The notes: a model not told the origin generated them from the sequence alone. A DNA stretch of 64,000 bases from Paralvinella palmiformis (GCA_025642065.1 JAODUP010001131.1:38650-102649), one strand, 5' to 3'. Positions 37,321-48,844 are shown, numbered from the stretch's first letter. Numbers and translations: made by a program.

Positions 37321-38435
37321 AGACTTAATCGAGAATATACAGACATTCGAATGGCTAAAATGCATTTTTCTGATCGATGTGTTTCACTGAACGTTGTCAT
37401 TTGATGTTCCAGGCATAACTGTACTCAAAACAATGTATGTATAATCTGTACGATATATGCGATATAATTATTAATTATAGCAGTAATAGATATTTTTAAA
37501 TCGCTTAAAAGTGTATTAGTTCCCTAAAAATTGCTTTCACGCAATATATTTTACGTCATAGAAATAGCCATACATTGAGTAGATTGTGTAATCAATCAGT
37601 AATCTCATGAGAAATAACTAACTATGCAAACTGGGATGATGTCTCAACAAATATGTTAATGTGATAATTGAAACTATGGATCCTGTATAATTTTAGTGTA
37701 CCTATGAATACATGTGTATTGATGATACATGTATTATTAAGTTGAGTTTCTGATCGTTGTCGACGTAGTGTTATTACTTCTATTATGAGCCATGAGTATG
37801 TCCGTCATTTGACCTAGATTTGTAATCACTTGTGTTCGCATCGTAAATGGTATAATTATAAGACTAAATTACATGTATAATTATTCTGATCGACATGTAT
37901 AGGTATGTAACTGGTTGAACCCAATCGATATTATTGTAAATTTTCTGTTTATAGTAAACCATAAAAGCTGGATAATTACGGGCACAATGGTTTAACGTTT
38001 ATTTGTCCACTGACTATGCTGTTGTATGTCAATTATTGTTATTTATTACGTGCCAGGTTTGTGACCTCCTTCCTGTGGGGATGCAACTGTAGTATCTTTC
38101 GACAGGGTTGGGATCGATCACAATAATGTTCTATGCAAATTAAATTATTCTATTCTATGAATTTGGTCATTTACTTATTATCGTTTTGATAATTTATAAT
38201 GATTGATATTCTATATATACTTAATGTATCTTGCGGTGAGGCATTGTGTGGAACGAGTGATCAGATCGTGTGGTATACATACAAGTTATGGAGCCATTGT
38301 TAGTAGTGTATAGAGCCCTATTGGGATTTTTAGCCTGAGGATGACGAATGATTCGGATTATTCAAGGGATTATATGTGTAATGGATGATATTTAGCGCTT
38401 ATAAATAAACCACCAAGGCTGTTAGCGATCGTGGC
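37321..38435. other. Gene-free interval
   Basis: No gene recognised. The end (from about 38220) may be the 5-prime untranslated part of the following LINE. Confidence 0.4.
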
Positions 38436-39180
38436 ATGCATGTACTACCCGACATTGTGGACATGATCCTGGTGTGTCTTGTACTTACCTGTAAACTACT
38501 TATATGCTCCGGCCACATTAAAACCAACCGAGGACCAAACTTATCGACGTCAAACCGAGGTCGTTATTTTACATTTTGCCATGTTAATATGATAAAGAAA
38601 TGCTCAGACAAACTTGACCACTTTAGAGCCGATTTTCGTGGTGTGTATGATGTGATAACTATAAGTAAAACGTGGTTATCGCCAGATGACGATCGTGATC
38701 AGTATGGTAGGACACTATACAACTTGGATAGACCCCAAATGGTCCAAAATTATGCTACTCCTCTGGTTACTGGCCCCACGGTGCGTTGCGGCACTACGTT
38801 GCTAATGGGTGATACTGGATGGTCAAATATCTCATATAGAAGATGGAACCATAGATTCAGCTAATCCTACCAAATTATGAGTGGTTTGTCTCCTTCGTAT
38901 CTACGGGTTTTACTACCTGACAGAGTTGGAGACCGTATAAGGCATGCACTGCGCAGACCAAATGATTTGATCAATTGGACACCATTTTCCAATATATTCG
39001 CGACACTGGACGGGTCGATCACTGATAGACCTCAGGTACCCTAATCGATCGATACTGCCACATTATATGTGATTTCATCGGATCGACACATTGCTCCATC
39101 GCTAAGCCGTTTTTTCTTATAATGTAAATGTTAGTTAAGGCCCTTTTGTGTACGCTTAATGTGTTTTGGGATTAATAAAA
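38436..39180 (+). mobile_element. Internally deleted non-LTR retrotransposon
   Basis: One frame runs from 38436 to TAA at 39042-39044 with a single internal TAA (after RRWNHRFS). The first half has GHIKTNRGPN, FCHVNMIKK and ITISKTWLSP, the start of an apurinic-type endonuclease of a LINE. The second half has LDRPQMVQNYATPLVTG and YQIMSGLSPSYLRVLLP, which belongs to the region after the reverse transcriptase. The catalytic endonuclease remainder and the whole RT are missing. It ends near GGATTAATAAAAACTTTTT. Dead copy. Confidence 0.7.
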
Positions 39181-40024
39181 ACTTTTTAAACCAAATGTTT
39201 TATTTGGTCCTGTTTCGAGGATAATGTAATGGCAATTTTAAAAAGTAATATGCTAGGCTGTCGCTTTTTAAATAATCATGCTATTTGTGATACACATGCA
39301 TCGAAGAATCAAACGTTTTGTGTCACAAATATACTGTGTTGACACATGAAGAATACAAACTAAATTCGAAAACTATCTAGCCAGGATTTCACAAAATATT
39401 TTCAATGTTTAAAGTTCACCATTTATTTCGATTTCCATATTATGCAGTATGTAAGTCACTTATAGATAAACTCTAAATGTGTGGACTTATCATGGATGCC
39501 AACGCACAAATTAACAGATGTGTTTTCAGTGTCATGTAATTGAAGCGTGTTCGTCTCTTGGATGGCTGTACGCGGAATGACAACAAGTTCTGACGGCTAC
39601 GGATTCTATCGATAGTTTATTTTGATTTGAATCATAAATAATAGTTTCATATATTAATGAATTAGTGATCTTTTCATTGCTTTAAGTTAGACTAATTAGT
39701 ACATTTGTCAATTAACACTTACTACATTGCAAAATGCGAATATCATTGACGTTTAAAAAACACGTGTTTCATGTATAACAGGTTATTTAATTTATACACG
39801 CATTGAATACTAATAATATAAACAAAAATCGACAAAAAACTGCAAATTCACGGAGTTTTGTCCAACATGTTGACATGGGCAGTTTGGTTGGCAGTGATGG
39901 AATAATAACAATAAATCACACTCCACCTTGGTAAATCTTGCAAAAATATATGTCAACAACTCTTAAGAGTCTCGTGTTTTGAGAAACGACATGTTATGTT
40001 AATTATACTCAGTTATGTATCCTG
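39181..40024. other. Gene-free interval
   Basis: AT-rich, no recognisable gene or repeat. Confidence 0.4.
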
Positions 40025-40029
40025 GTGAT

Positions 40030-40082
<53 letters not shown>

Positions 40083-40239
40083 GGGGGCATTTTAGAGTAG
40101 TGTGATGGGTATTCTGCATGTTTGAGTTTGTCTGATGTTACTATGTGTGAAATTGTAAGCGCATCGAGAAGGCAACAAAAGATAATCGATAAAACACATA
40201 GCTCATTACTTAGCGTTCTCTATAATGTATTATGTTCCT
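40025..40239. repeat. Dispersed repeat R3, copy 2
   Basis: AT array (40028-40080) and G-run, then sequence shared with 28960-29170. It directly precedes the MULE transposase fragment. Confidence 0.6.
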
Positions 40240-40434
40240 CTATTGTTTGCTGAAGTCCGATGTGTATGACACAGCGAGCCCTAGATCTTGCACTTTCCGC
40301 CATATGACCTGTGTCCAGTGGAAGTGACACCCTTTCCTACCAACGTTGGGCACCATGTCCCGGAACGCGTTCCAGACCGCGGCCTCAAAGTCCATCACGA
40401 CGCACTCTAGCTGAACAAAGTCATTTCGTAGCAA
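40240..40434 (-). mobile_element. MULE-type transposase fragment
   Basis: 64-codon minus-strand frame with VVMDFEAAVWNAF, GRKGCHFHWTQVIWRKVQ and LGLAVSY. The DFE aspartate, the GC-x-FH-x-x-Q-x-x-W motif and the following GL..Y are hallmarks of the Mutator-like (MULE) transposase core. No terminal inverted repeats or other domains found. It is a fragment, noticeably more GC-rich than its surroundings. Confidence 0.7.
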
Positions 40435-41687
40435 AATATTTCTCTTATTTCATGAACCTTTATAACATAGTTTAACAACATAAGCTGTTGATCGTAATAA
40501 ATGAATTTAAGTCTGATAATAGTCATAGTATAGTATATTTTGTTTACTAATAATGCCGAATAGAAATGAACAAAACAGTTCAATCAGGTGAAGATGAGTC
40601 AGAAACGTATTTAATAAATATCCAATTGAACACTAGACCAACCCAGCCACCTTAAGATATAATAAATCTTCTTTATATGTTTGTTTCTTCTCCAATCATG
40701 AAGGTTAATAAATAAATAAATATATGAGGGCGAAGTATCTCGGAGGCAATATGTCTTATTTTACCGGGGGCGAGATGTCCAAGAGGGCGAGGTTTCCGGT
40801 TCCCATATGACATATGGTTGTTAAGTTGTCAATATTCTATGACGTGCGTCTAGTCAGGTTCATAACTTAATGCTAGAAAAACGATCATTATCTGTTAAAA
40901 ATTAAAATATTTATAGTTCCTTATACTAATTGTTAGTTTCTCAGTTTGGATTAGTTTTAATCGATTACCCATTAACATTTAGCCTTGTATGCATTTTCTT
41001 TTCCTAGATCAATAACCATCTTCCATATTGATATTGTCTATCGTCTGCCATTCATCTAACTTTGTAGGATATCAATATCATTTCGGGTATATCTATGCCT
41101 TACATAAAAGTAGGTTTTTCATTATTATTATTATAAAGGTTCAACGTTTTGGGGTGTCAATAGGCTAGAAAACTAACAATTTATAAATGTTCTTTTAGCA
41201 GCTTTTAGGATTGTTAATGTTTATAGTTAAACACCAGTTAAACATATTGTTATGACATTTGTAAACGTTGCCATCTCTGTGGTCAAAACTTCTGATATTG
41301 ACACAAACTTCATATCTCTATTTTAATTATAGGCAATTGGTAACATCTAAATATTCAGACATTAATTGTTTGATGTATATAAAACAATTGATTTGATAGA
41401 AAGTTGTGTAAATAGAGCATTTATGATTGTTATAAGGATATGTATTCACATATTATCTTGCTGAAGTAGCTTAGTTAATATTTTAAAATTACAAGGAACT
41501 GGTAATATAATCAATCATAAACCTTGGAAATATTATTTAAGAGAAAGTTATTAAAAACAAATACATTTTTGATATAAGGATTGTTGAGTAATATTTTGTA
41601 GTAGATCTACTGGATGTTTGCATTAATACTTTAGACTAATGTTATTTTAGATCATTTGAGGTAAGATTAAAATAAAATATCTTTCAG
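40435..41687. other. Gene-free interval with GGGCGA-repeat remnant
   Basis: 40725-40800 carries GAGGGCGAAGTATCTCGG, GGGGGCGAGATGTCC and GAGGGCGAGGTTTCC, a short degenerate tandem pattern resembling termini of a DNA element. The rest up to the TRIM-like pseudogene is plain AT-rich DNA. Confidence 0.4.
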
Positions 41688-42821
41688 GAAAATGGCTACA
41701 GGAGGCATTTACGAGAAACTCTTCTCTGACATCACACATTGTGAAATTTGTTTTGAACCATTAGAACAGCGAAGACAAAGAACACAAGTTCTTTACACGT
41801 TTTCTGTGATTGCTTACAACATATGTTAGATGATGTAAAAGCTAAAAATCCAGATACAGTACGTTGTCCAATTTGTACATAGACAACACGAATACTTGGA
41901 GGCTCATCTGCCAGTTTACCTTTATTGGTTTATCTGTCAAAATGTTTGAGAATTATTAGAGTTACTTAGATCTGATACACACAATGCTAATGTTTCATTT
42001 TACTGTTTCGGGTGTGGTTCTGGACATTGTGAAGACTGTCATATGAAGCATGATAAGCTTTATCTAGATCATACTCAAAATTCAGTGACATCATCTACAG
42101 TAGATACTATCTTTTTTGATGAACATGATGGTCATATATAATACTTCTGTATGACATGTACTAAGGCCATATGTTCTCGATGTGATATAGTCAGACACCC
42201 GGAACATACAGTCTATCACTTGACTTATGATAATAAAAAAACACAAGTTGACTTTAAGGAAATTCTGTTATCATATTTACAATCAGCAGACAAAACGTTG
42301 GAAAAGTTTGTAAATCTACAATCAGAAGTTTTTAATGACACAAAACGAGCAATGACAGAGATGACTCGGCATCGAGATAGTCTCCTCAAACAGATCAATG
42401 ACCAATACGATAATTTATGTCTTGAATTACAACCAAAAGAAGCAGATATAAATCTTGAATTATCCACATCCAAACGACATGTCCAAGATGTTAGAACCTC
42501 TATTGAAAAATTGATAACAAAGGTAGATAATTGGCTGGAGTCTATGATGGGTATACCTGAATCGAGGATGGAGGATACAGCTAAACTGATAACTGATGAC
42601 AAAGATCAAATACCATCTTTTGATATCGATATCAAACCAGAAACAGTGAAGTTTAATTTTGGTGATGATCAGATAAAATTGGGAGAGATAGTTGAAGAAG
42701 GTAATTTAATTACTTTTATTGCATAATGTTATGCCTTTGAGTAATACTATTATATATTATTAATGATAGTTATTTTAATTTCTACAGCAATTACATAATT
42801 ATTTTATAAATGGTTTTTCAG

Positions 42822-42917
42822 CATTAAAGTCTCCTGTTTTATCGATTTCCTCCAATCTATTTGAAGATCTCCTGACAGATGATGATCAGATAAAATTGGG
42901 AGAGATTGTTGAAGAAG
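42822..42917 (+). pseudogene. Short phase-1 cassette exon B of the TRIM-like locus
   Basis: 96 nt between TTTTTCAG and GTACTT, 32 codons. Its end (DDQIKLGEIVEEG) repeats the end of the preceding exon (42662-42700), so it looks like a duplicated exon tail. Symmetrical phase means it can be included or skipped without changing frame. Confidence 0.65.
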
Positions 42918-43029
42918 GTACTTATTATTGTACTTATTATTTCACCTTTGATAATCACAGTAACATTTTGTTAATGATCATTTTTTAATATTTTATAACA
43001 ATGAAATAAGTATGTTATTATTATTTCAG

Positions 43030-43104
43030 CAACAAAGTCTCTTGTTCTAGCAGGATCCATCAGTCCAATTAAAGGTGTCATGACAGAAGTTGTCCAGAAT
43101 CTAG
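43030..43104 (+). pseudogene. Short phase-1 cassette exon C of the TRIM-like locus
   Basis: 75 nt, 25 codons, acceptor TATTTCAG, weak donor GTTGAT. Begins like exon B (ATKSLVL against ALKSPVL), again suggesting exon duplication. Confidence 0.55.
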
Positions 43105-44333
43105 GTTGATGTTTATTGTTTTGATTGTTCGATCATCATATCATTATTATTTCATTTTATCTCTCTATTGTCACAAGGACTAATTGGTTGATTGTTTTAA
43201 TTCATCTCAGTGTCTGGTAATATTTTTGGACTGATTTAATTAATCATTTCTGTTGACAATAAAAATTCACTGTTTATTGTTTAATTATGTTAACTTTATA
43301 TTAGTTGGGTGTAATATAATTTAACTATTTGATCAAATGACACTAGGACCTAAACTCGTTAAAAAAATAAAAATAAATAACAAATTTGGGGATTATTTAT
43401 ATCAAAATATTTTTACTTTAATAAGTTATTTATTTATATAAATATATCATGAGATGTTAATGAATCTTATATTTAAATATTTATATTACAGATACCATGT
43501 CTGTCATTAAAGATCCGACATTGTTGAGGGAGATAGAGACAAGTAAAGTGATCATAGACATAGAGTATCTAGATAATGGACAACTTGTTGTCTGTATGAT
43601 GGATGATCAAGAGGTATATGATGATAAGGGTCAACAGATAGATCATTATCTATCTCATCATTGTAAATGTATTAGTGGCTGGCTGTGTGGGGAGGAATGT
43701 GGGTAATGTTGTGGTTCAGTAACTCAGGTTATTTACATGTTTATGATACAGCTGGTGACAGCTGGATATATAACAGGTGTAGTGTATGTCGGTGGCGACA
43801 GGATGTAGGTATAACTAGTGATGGATGTTATGTTGTCTATAGTGATAGTTTTCTTAATCATAAACAAGTATATCTCCCGGGGTGTTGAGGTGTGGTCTAT
43901 AAACATGTCACATGATGGCGGGGTGTATGACATGTTTGTTGATGATGATGATAAGATATTTGTTTGTCTCAAGGATAGTGTTGTAAATGGTAAACAAATA
44001 TCATTATTATTAACATATATGGCCAGGTAGTGTCTTTGTTGATAGACAGAACTTTGTTTGTAATAATAATAATAATAATAATATTTTATTATTTGATAGA
44101 AATTAGTGTTTTGTTAGAAGTCTGATAGATTTAGATTATCAACCTGAGAAACTATGTTTATTTAAAGATGAGAGATTATCAGTATTAGGTAATAAGAAGA
44201 TGTATGTATAAAATATAGATATGATTATCGTTTATGATTAATGACTATTTTATGTTTAATATTTCATTTAATTATATATTAAATAGTAATTTATCTCTAT
44301 TTTAGTTGATGTTTGTAAGATATAATTTTTGTC

Positions 44334-44339
44334 AATAAA
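44334..44339 (+). terminator. Possible poly(A) signal of the TRIM-like locus
   Basis: AATAAA about 120 nt after the terminal TAA. Confidence 0.35.
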
Positions 44340-46043
44340 CTATTATTAGGTTATTAATGTCAGCGTCTGATGTACAAAGTACACAAACATGTATGTACAC
44401 AATGATACCACCATGACACATGCAGGAATATGTAAAGATTTAACACGCTCTAACAAATATATGTACGTGTCAGTATATGAGTCAGTGTCTGTGTGTATAT
44501 ACGTATGTATGTCAGATTTTAGTTTGTCGGGGGAAAATCAATAAAAACTAAACTTTACCTTAGATCAGTCCATTTGTTTTTGGGGGGACAAAGGTTGTTA
44601 TTGACGGATAGATATGATATTTATATAGAATTTGTCACGTGAGAGATAACAAAATGATAACAATCAAAATGATATTAACTTTAGTTAATATATTATTTTG
44701 GGGGGTAAAAGTGACACCATGACGTCAATATTAATATATAAACTAATAACTCTATACTATTACACACATGGTCACAGACTCGTCCACTGACAGAGATCTG
44801 GGGGGAGGTGTTGGCCATTGTTGACCTTCAGACTGTTACTGGGTCAGACGTATTGTGTAAATTAGATGTCAACCCAGTCTGGTCACGTACACCAACATGA
44901 CGGCCATTTGTCGTTTTTTCCAATAACATTGAGGGCTTGATAATAATGTCAGATTTTACGTTAGAAATTACTCGTTGATTTGATCATTCTCTATAATTGT
45001 GTATTATGAGAATGTTTTATTTCACGGGATTAGGGCCTTCGGGATTTATCTTACATGTGTGTGTGAGTGTTTGAGAGTTTTCGATCATCACATAATATAC
45101 TATTTTAAAATTATATTACTTTATTTTCTAGCTAACTGTCCTAAATACCAAAATAATGGCTAATTTACCATTAGACAAGAATGTGCAACTAAACATTAAA
45201 CACATAAAGAGCCATATCTATATTGATGGTAGCTGGAAGAAGTATGCCCATCGGGAGTCACGTGATATTCTCTTATTGTACAGGACCCACCTAGTAGATT
45301 ATATTGGGAATTATATAGATCTTGTATTATGAAAATATGCACATTAACTCTCAATAAATATTATATATATATCACAAATTGCGATCCCAGAAAATAATTT
45401 CCATAAAGTCAATTTTTTTTAATTTGTTTTTAATAAGGACAACTCAATCTACACTATTATACAAGGTGTATGTTAATCGCTGCCCCGATCCCATACCTCT
45501 TGACATTGGTCCTAGTGATAATTTTTAGATTTGCAAATCGATCATTTAGATATCGATTAATCAATGAGTTTATAGATGAGGAAATAATCACTGATTTATT
45601 TATATTTTGTTTACGTCTTTTAATAATTGGTGATTGCTTGATTACACGCGCACCATGATTTGTAATGGCCTCGTAAGAGTCAGATCTACTATATTATGTT
45701 TTAAATTATTGTCTAAGAAAAAAAGATGAAGTTAGCACTGATATTACCACCATTATCCTTTAACCTGTATGACATCCATCAAATCTCATTGTAGATAACA
45801 CAATATTTAAAGAGAATGAACACACACACACACACGAACGCCCATGCACACCAATCGGCAGATGGGCAGACACAGACAGAACAATAAATGCCATACACGC
45901 ACAGAGAATGACAACCACAAATTAATATGAATTATTCTATTATCATGTTTAGATGTGAGTTTCAATTTAATTATGTAATTATGTGGAAATTATTTGATTA
46001 ATAATCGTGATTTCTGAGACTGTATGTATGGTCTCTACAAGAG

Positions 46044-46048
<5 letters not shown>
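44340..46048. other. Gene-poor interval
   Basis: Several short G-runs (GGGGGG near 44582, 44700 and 44801). A 58-codon frame at 45156-45332 and a hydrophobic 62-codon frame at 45470-45658 are not recognised. An AC patch lies near 45820. Confidence 0.4.
45156..45332 (+). CDS. Unrecognised 58-aa ORF
   Basis: ATG in an AATAATGGC context, preceded at 45131 by a plausible splice acceptor (TTATTTTCTAG). The peptide begins MANLPLDKNVQLN and is rich in charged residues. No domain recognised. It may be a chance frame. Confidence 0.2.
   Translation: MANLPLDKNVQLNIKHIKSHIYIDGSWKKYAHRESRDILLLYRTHLVDYIGNYIDLVL

Positions 46049-46092
<44 letters not shown>
46049..46092. repeat. (AT)n microsatellite hosting a MITE insertion
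   Basis: AT array ending exactly at the TA target of the element at 46093. Confidence 0.95.
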
Positions 46093-46093
<1 letters not shown>

Positions 46094-46164
46094 TGTCAGA
46101 ATCCGTTAATCCGACAAGGAATATCGAGTTCGTACATACGGTAAACTCTGTCACACATTTTTAA

Positions 46165-46215
<51 letters not shown>

Positions 46216-46713
46216 CCGTATTTAAACCAATATTCAATAACCGTGCGCAAGATACTAAATGGCATTGAAGCCACTGATCATTTTAATTCATGATCTGCTC
46301 ATTGGAAATATCAAACATTTAGGTTTTTAATTAGCCATGAATGATTATGATTGGCTATTAGATAGTCACAGGCAATGTGTAGGTGTGTATGGTCGAGGAT
46401 GGTTGGAATTGGTTACGATACAGCAATTATTGCTGGTGGGCAGGTTAATGAACAATTACTGACAACATATAGGTGTGTCTTGCATCACTGAACCAGCAGA
46501 AATATTTGGCAACATTTTCATGTTGTCGGTTTATCGAAGTCATTTTACATTGAAATATCACATTCTGCTGACGAAATGAAGTGTCGGAATGCGGAACACG
46601 ATTTTATCGGATTAAAGAGCCATTTATAATGGAGCTAAGTCCATCACTGACAATAATGTGTCGGATGGTGGATTTGTCGGATAAACGATGTCCGGAATAA
46701 CGGATTCTGACTG
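46093..46713. mobile_element. Pogo/Tigger-like MITE, 621 bp
   Basis: Terminal inverted repeats: left C(T)GTCAGAATCCGTTAATCC (from 46093); right, read in reverse, CAGTCAGAATCCGTTATTCC (from 46713). Both ends are flanked by TA (46091-46092 and 46714-46715), the target duplication of Tc1/mariner-pogo elements. No transposase inside. Further CGGAAT/CGGAT words occur subterminally, and an AT array (46170-46212) lies inside. Confidence 0.8.
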
Positions 46714-46744
46714 TAGTCATATGGTGATTGTGCGGTTAATATTG

Positions 46745-47000
46745 TAGCCCCCACTTTTTTGAATAGGTTGCCGGCAGATATTAGAAATGCGTCGTCTCTT
46801 GAAATGTTTAATCTCTTCTAAAACACACCTTTTCAAGGTCGTTTTCACAGTTAAATAATTATTATCTTTTAAATCATTACAGCGTTTACGGATATAATAT
46901 TTAGGATATTATTATATTACATATTATGTGTGCAACGCCTTTGAATGGTTTCTGCTAATAAGGGCGCTTTATTAAATATACATTATTATTATTATTACTC
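46745..47000 (+). mobile_element. Non-LTR retrotransposon 3-prime end
   Basis: FNRLPADIRNASSLEMFN recalls the C-terminal WN.LP..IR......F segment of LINE ORF2. It is followed by a tail with GGGCGCTTTATTAAATA and (ATT)n. It starts about 30 bp after the MITE. Confidence 0.55.
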
Positions 47001-47109
47001 TTATTATTAAAACTAATATATTCCGATCAATCAACAAACTTACCTATTAAGGAACGAGTAAATTATTAGTCCCTGGTATCATTTATAACAGTAGGCTATT
47101 TTACCAGGT

Positions 47110-47439
47110 TTAGTTATGTCGGGATATCACGATGGGACATTGACCATAATTCTTAAACGGGTTATCAAAACTCTTCCAGATTGTGGATGCCACTCCTGCT
47201 GCCGTATTCTGTGTGACTGTGCGGTAGTTAGGCTGAGTAACAACTTCAAACTAAAGAACCAGAAATAGATGAACTGTGATGGAGGAAGTTGTAATATTGT
47301 CCATCTTTACAATGGCTTTGAGATCTGATGTTGAGCAGATTCCATGTTTTAGCGATGTAATACGAGTCACCCTATATTGGGCAAAGCTAATTAACCCGGT
47401 TGACACTAACCCCATAATATATATGAACGCGCAAAACAT
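47110..47439 (-). pseudogene. Possible secreted small protein with one in-frame stop
   Basis: A 110-codon minus-strand frame starts with ATG 47439, has a signal-like start (MFCAFIYIMGLVSTGLISFA) and is interrupted only by TAG at 47251-47253. The second half reads TQPNYRTVTQNTAAG and ends FKNYGQCPIVIS. No domain recognised. It could be a pseudogene, an exon followed by an intron, or chance. Confidence 0.3.
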
Positions 47440-47459
47440 ATTCCTTTCTTGAAAAATTA

Positions 47460-47465
47460 TTTATT
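47460..47465 (-). terminator. Possible poly(A) signal for the first FkbM-family gene
   Basis: AATAAA on the minus strand about 120 nt after the stop of the gene at 47583-48506. Confidence 0.35.
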
Positions 47466-47582
47466 TTTAAAGCCCATTGTCGCATTGAACTCTCCACAAT
47501 GTGCCGAGTTATTTGTGTGGCAATAATTTATAATTTCAACCTGTCCAAATAGATCTTCGTTTCAGCATCTGGCAGTTACACC

Positions 47583-48506
47583 TCAAACGTCCTTCCTGGC
47601 TAGCATTATATCAAGTCGCATTTTGTTGGTCAAATTATAGCCGTATCCCGATAGAAGCGATACAACAGCCTCTTCCTTTTCGTCGGTGCCCACCTTGTCG
47701 CCGATAATCCGCTTCTCGACGCTCACCACGTCGATTCTGACTTCATCAAACGGGATCGTTTTCAGCACGTCGATTTCGGCCCCCTCCACGTCCAGACTAA
47801 AATAGTCGACGTGCGAGACTCCGATTGCGGAAAGTATGGAATACAAGGGCAAACACTGGATTGGGGTCGACACTTTAGCATCGATGTTGTAACGATCCTT
47901 CTGTCCCTCGGATATCAATTCGTTTAGGCCACCGGCGTCCCGAATCGCGGTGAAGTTCATGATCGCCGAGTGGGCGACGGGACTGAGACAGGCATTGACC
48001 AGGTATGCGTGACGACTCTTGGTCCTTATCTTGTCGAAGAGTCGACGGTCGGCTTCGATCAGCAGCCCCGTCCAGTTCATGAACAGCTCCAGGTAGAGCG
48101 AGTTCGACTTGAGCTGGCCGTCGGCCGCTCCGCACTCGACAAAGAAGCCATCCCGTCGGTTGTGGAGTAGCTCCAGGACGGCGTCCACTTGACCTTGTTC
48201 GGTGAAGTCCGGATGGCGGGTGATGGACACCTTCGGGTCCAGGTGGAGTCTTCCGGCGGATGGTGGTTCGATCCAGTGACGGCGGATGTGCTCAACGAGC
48301 TCCGGATCTCGCTGGTCGAGGTTCTGGAGGCGATCCGGTAGCGTCCGTGGATCGGACGTCCTCCGCCATTCCTGGTCTGGATCACTCGCCGTTCGCGAGG
48401 AAATTCGCTTGTCGTCGCTGTATCGTATTTCGTGTTTATAGAAGTTCACAACCAGAAAAATAATTAAAATTTCCACCAATAACCAGAAGATCCAATTTCG
48501 TACCAT
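47583..48506 (-). CDS. Star-like FkbM-family (Methyltransf_21) membrane protein 1
   Basis: Intact single-exon frame of 307 aa. Residues 5-23 (WIFWLLVEILIIFLVVNFY) form one membrane anchor close to the N-terminus with few residues before it, so a type II protein with a lumenal or outer domain is expected. Residues 60-300 match the FkbM-type methyltransferase fold: FFVECGAADGQ (121-131, the SAM-binding loop), NWTGLLIEAD (144-153) and VDYFSLDVEGAE (233-244). In animals this group includes Drosophila Star, a regulator of EGF-ligand trafficking; catalytic activity there is unproven. A same-strand paralogue lies at 51806-52783. GC content is far above that of the surroundings. ATG 48506 is chosen because it is the first Met, precedes the anchor and has ACTATGG context. 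Confidence 0.9.
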   Translation of the reverse strand: MVRNWIFWLLVEILIIFLVVNFYKHEIRYSDDKRISSRTASDPDQEWRRTSDPRTLPDRLQNLDQRDPELVEHIRRHWIEPPSAGRLHLDPKVSITRHPDFTEQGQVDAVLELLHNRRDGFFVECGAADGQLKSNSLYLELFMNWTGLLIEADRRLFDKIRTKSRHAYLVNACLSPVAHSAIMNFTAIRDAGGLNELISEGQKDRYNIDAKVSTPIQCLPLYSILSAIGVSHVDYFSLDVEGAEIDVLKTIPFDEVRIDVVSVEKRIIGDKVGTDEKEEAVVSLLSGYGYNLTNKMRLDIMLARKDV

Positions 48507-48844
48507 AGTTGCTGCTGCTGCTTACATTTAGAAGTTCGTTGTTATAGAAGATGTCAACATTTATCTGACAATGCGGAAGAGAAGAGCTCAACGGATAGAT
48601 GTTTTCGTGCCACTAATTAGCTCGCGGTTTATCCAATCAGTTACGTGAAGCAATTATCTTTGTTCAGCGGTTATCCCCGTAATTAAGTAATCAATGTGTA
48701 CGAAACCAAAGTATTATTTTGTGCGCTGTGGTTGAAGGCCATTATTTGATATACGTCAGGCATGTCCCCTTGCTACATTCTGCATGCTCAACATTTGTGT
48801 CCACGAAATGATACAAACATCGTGATAATAATTAATTAATTTAA

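Larger units (their letters stand above)
41688..44211 (+). pseudogene. TRIM-like gene (RING, B-boxes, coiled coil, beta-propeller), frameshifted
   Basis: An acceptor CTTTCAG precedes ATG 41692 (ATGGCTACAGG). The RING starts CEICFEPL and continues in a second frame as RCPIC, with a one-base shift and a TAG. Then come a B-box-like Cys/His segment (YCFGCGSGHCEDCHMKH), a second B-box (YFCMTCTKAICSRC) and a coiled coil (about 42250-42600). Short exons at 42822-42917 and 43030-43104 follow, all in phase 1, then a large exon from 43492 with propeller-type repeats (SGYLHVYDTAGDSW, EVWSINMSHDGGVYDMFV). Frameshifts near 43690 and 43877, plus the stops at about 41880, 41965 and 42140, disable it. The C-terminus ends at TAA 44209-44211. 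TRIM proteins act as E3 ubiquitin ligases, often in innate immunity. Confidence 0.75.

Noticed and set aside
42225..42602. 125-aa minus-strand ORF inside the TRIM-like locus
   Set aside because: Antisense shadow of the coiled-coil exon, which has clear domain similarity and splice sites on the plus strand.
47875..48463. Several frames on both strands inside the first FkbM-family gene
   Set aside because: High GC content removes stops in all frames. Only the 307-aa frame has family motifs.
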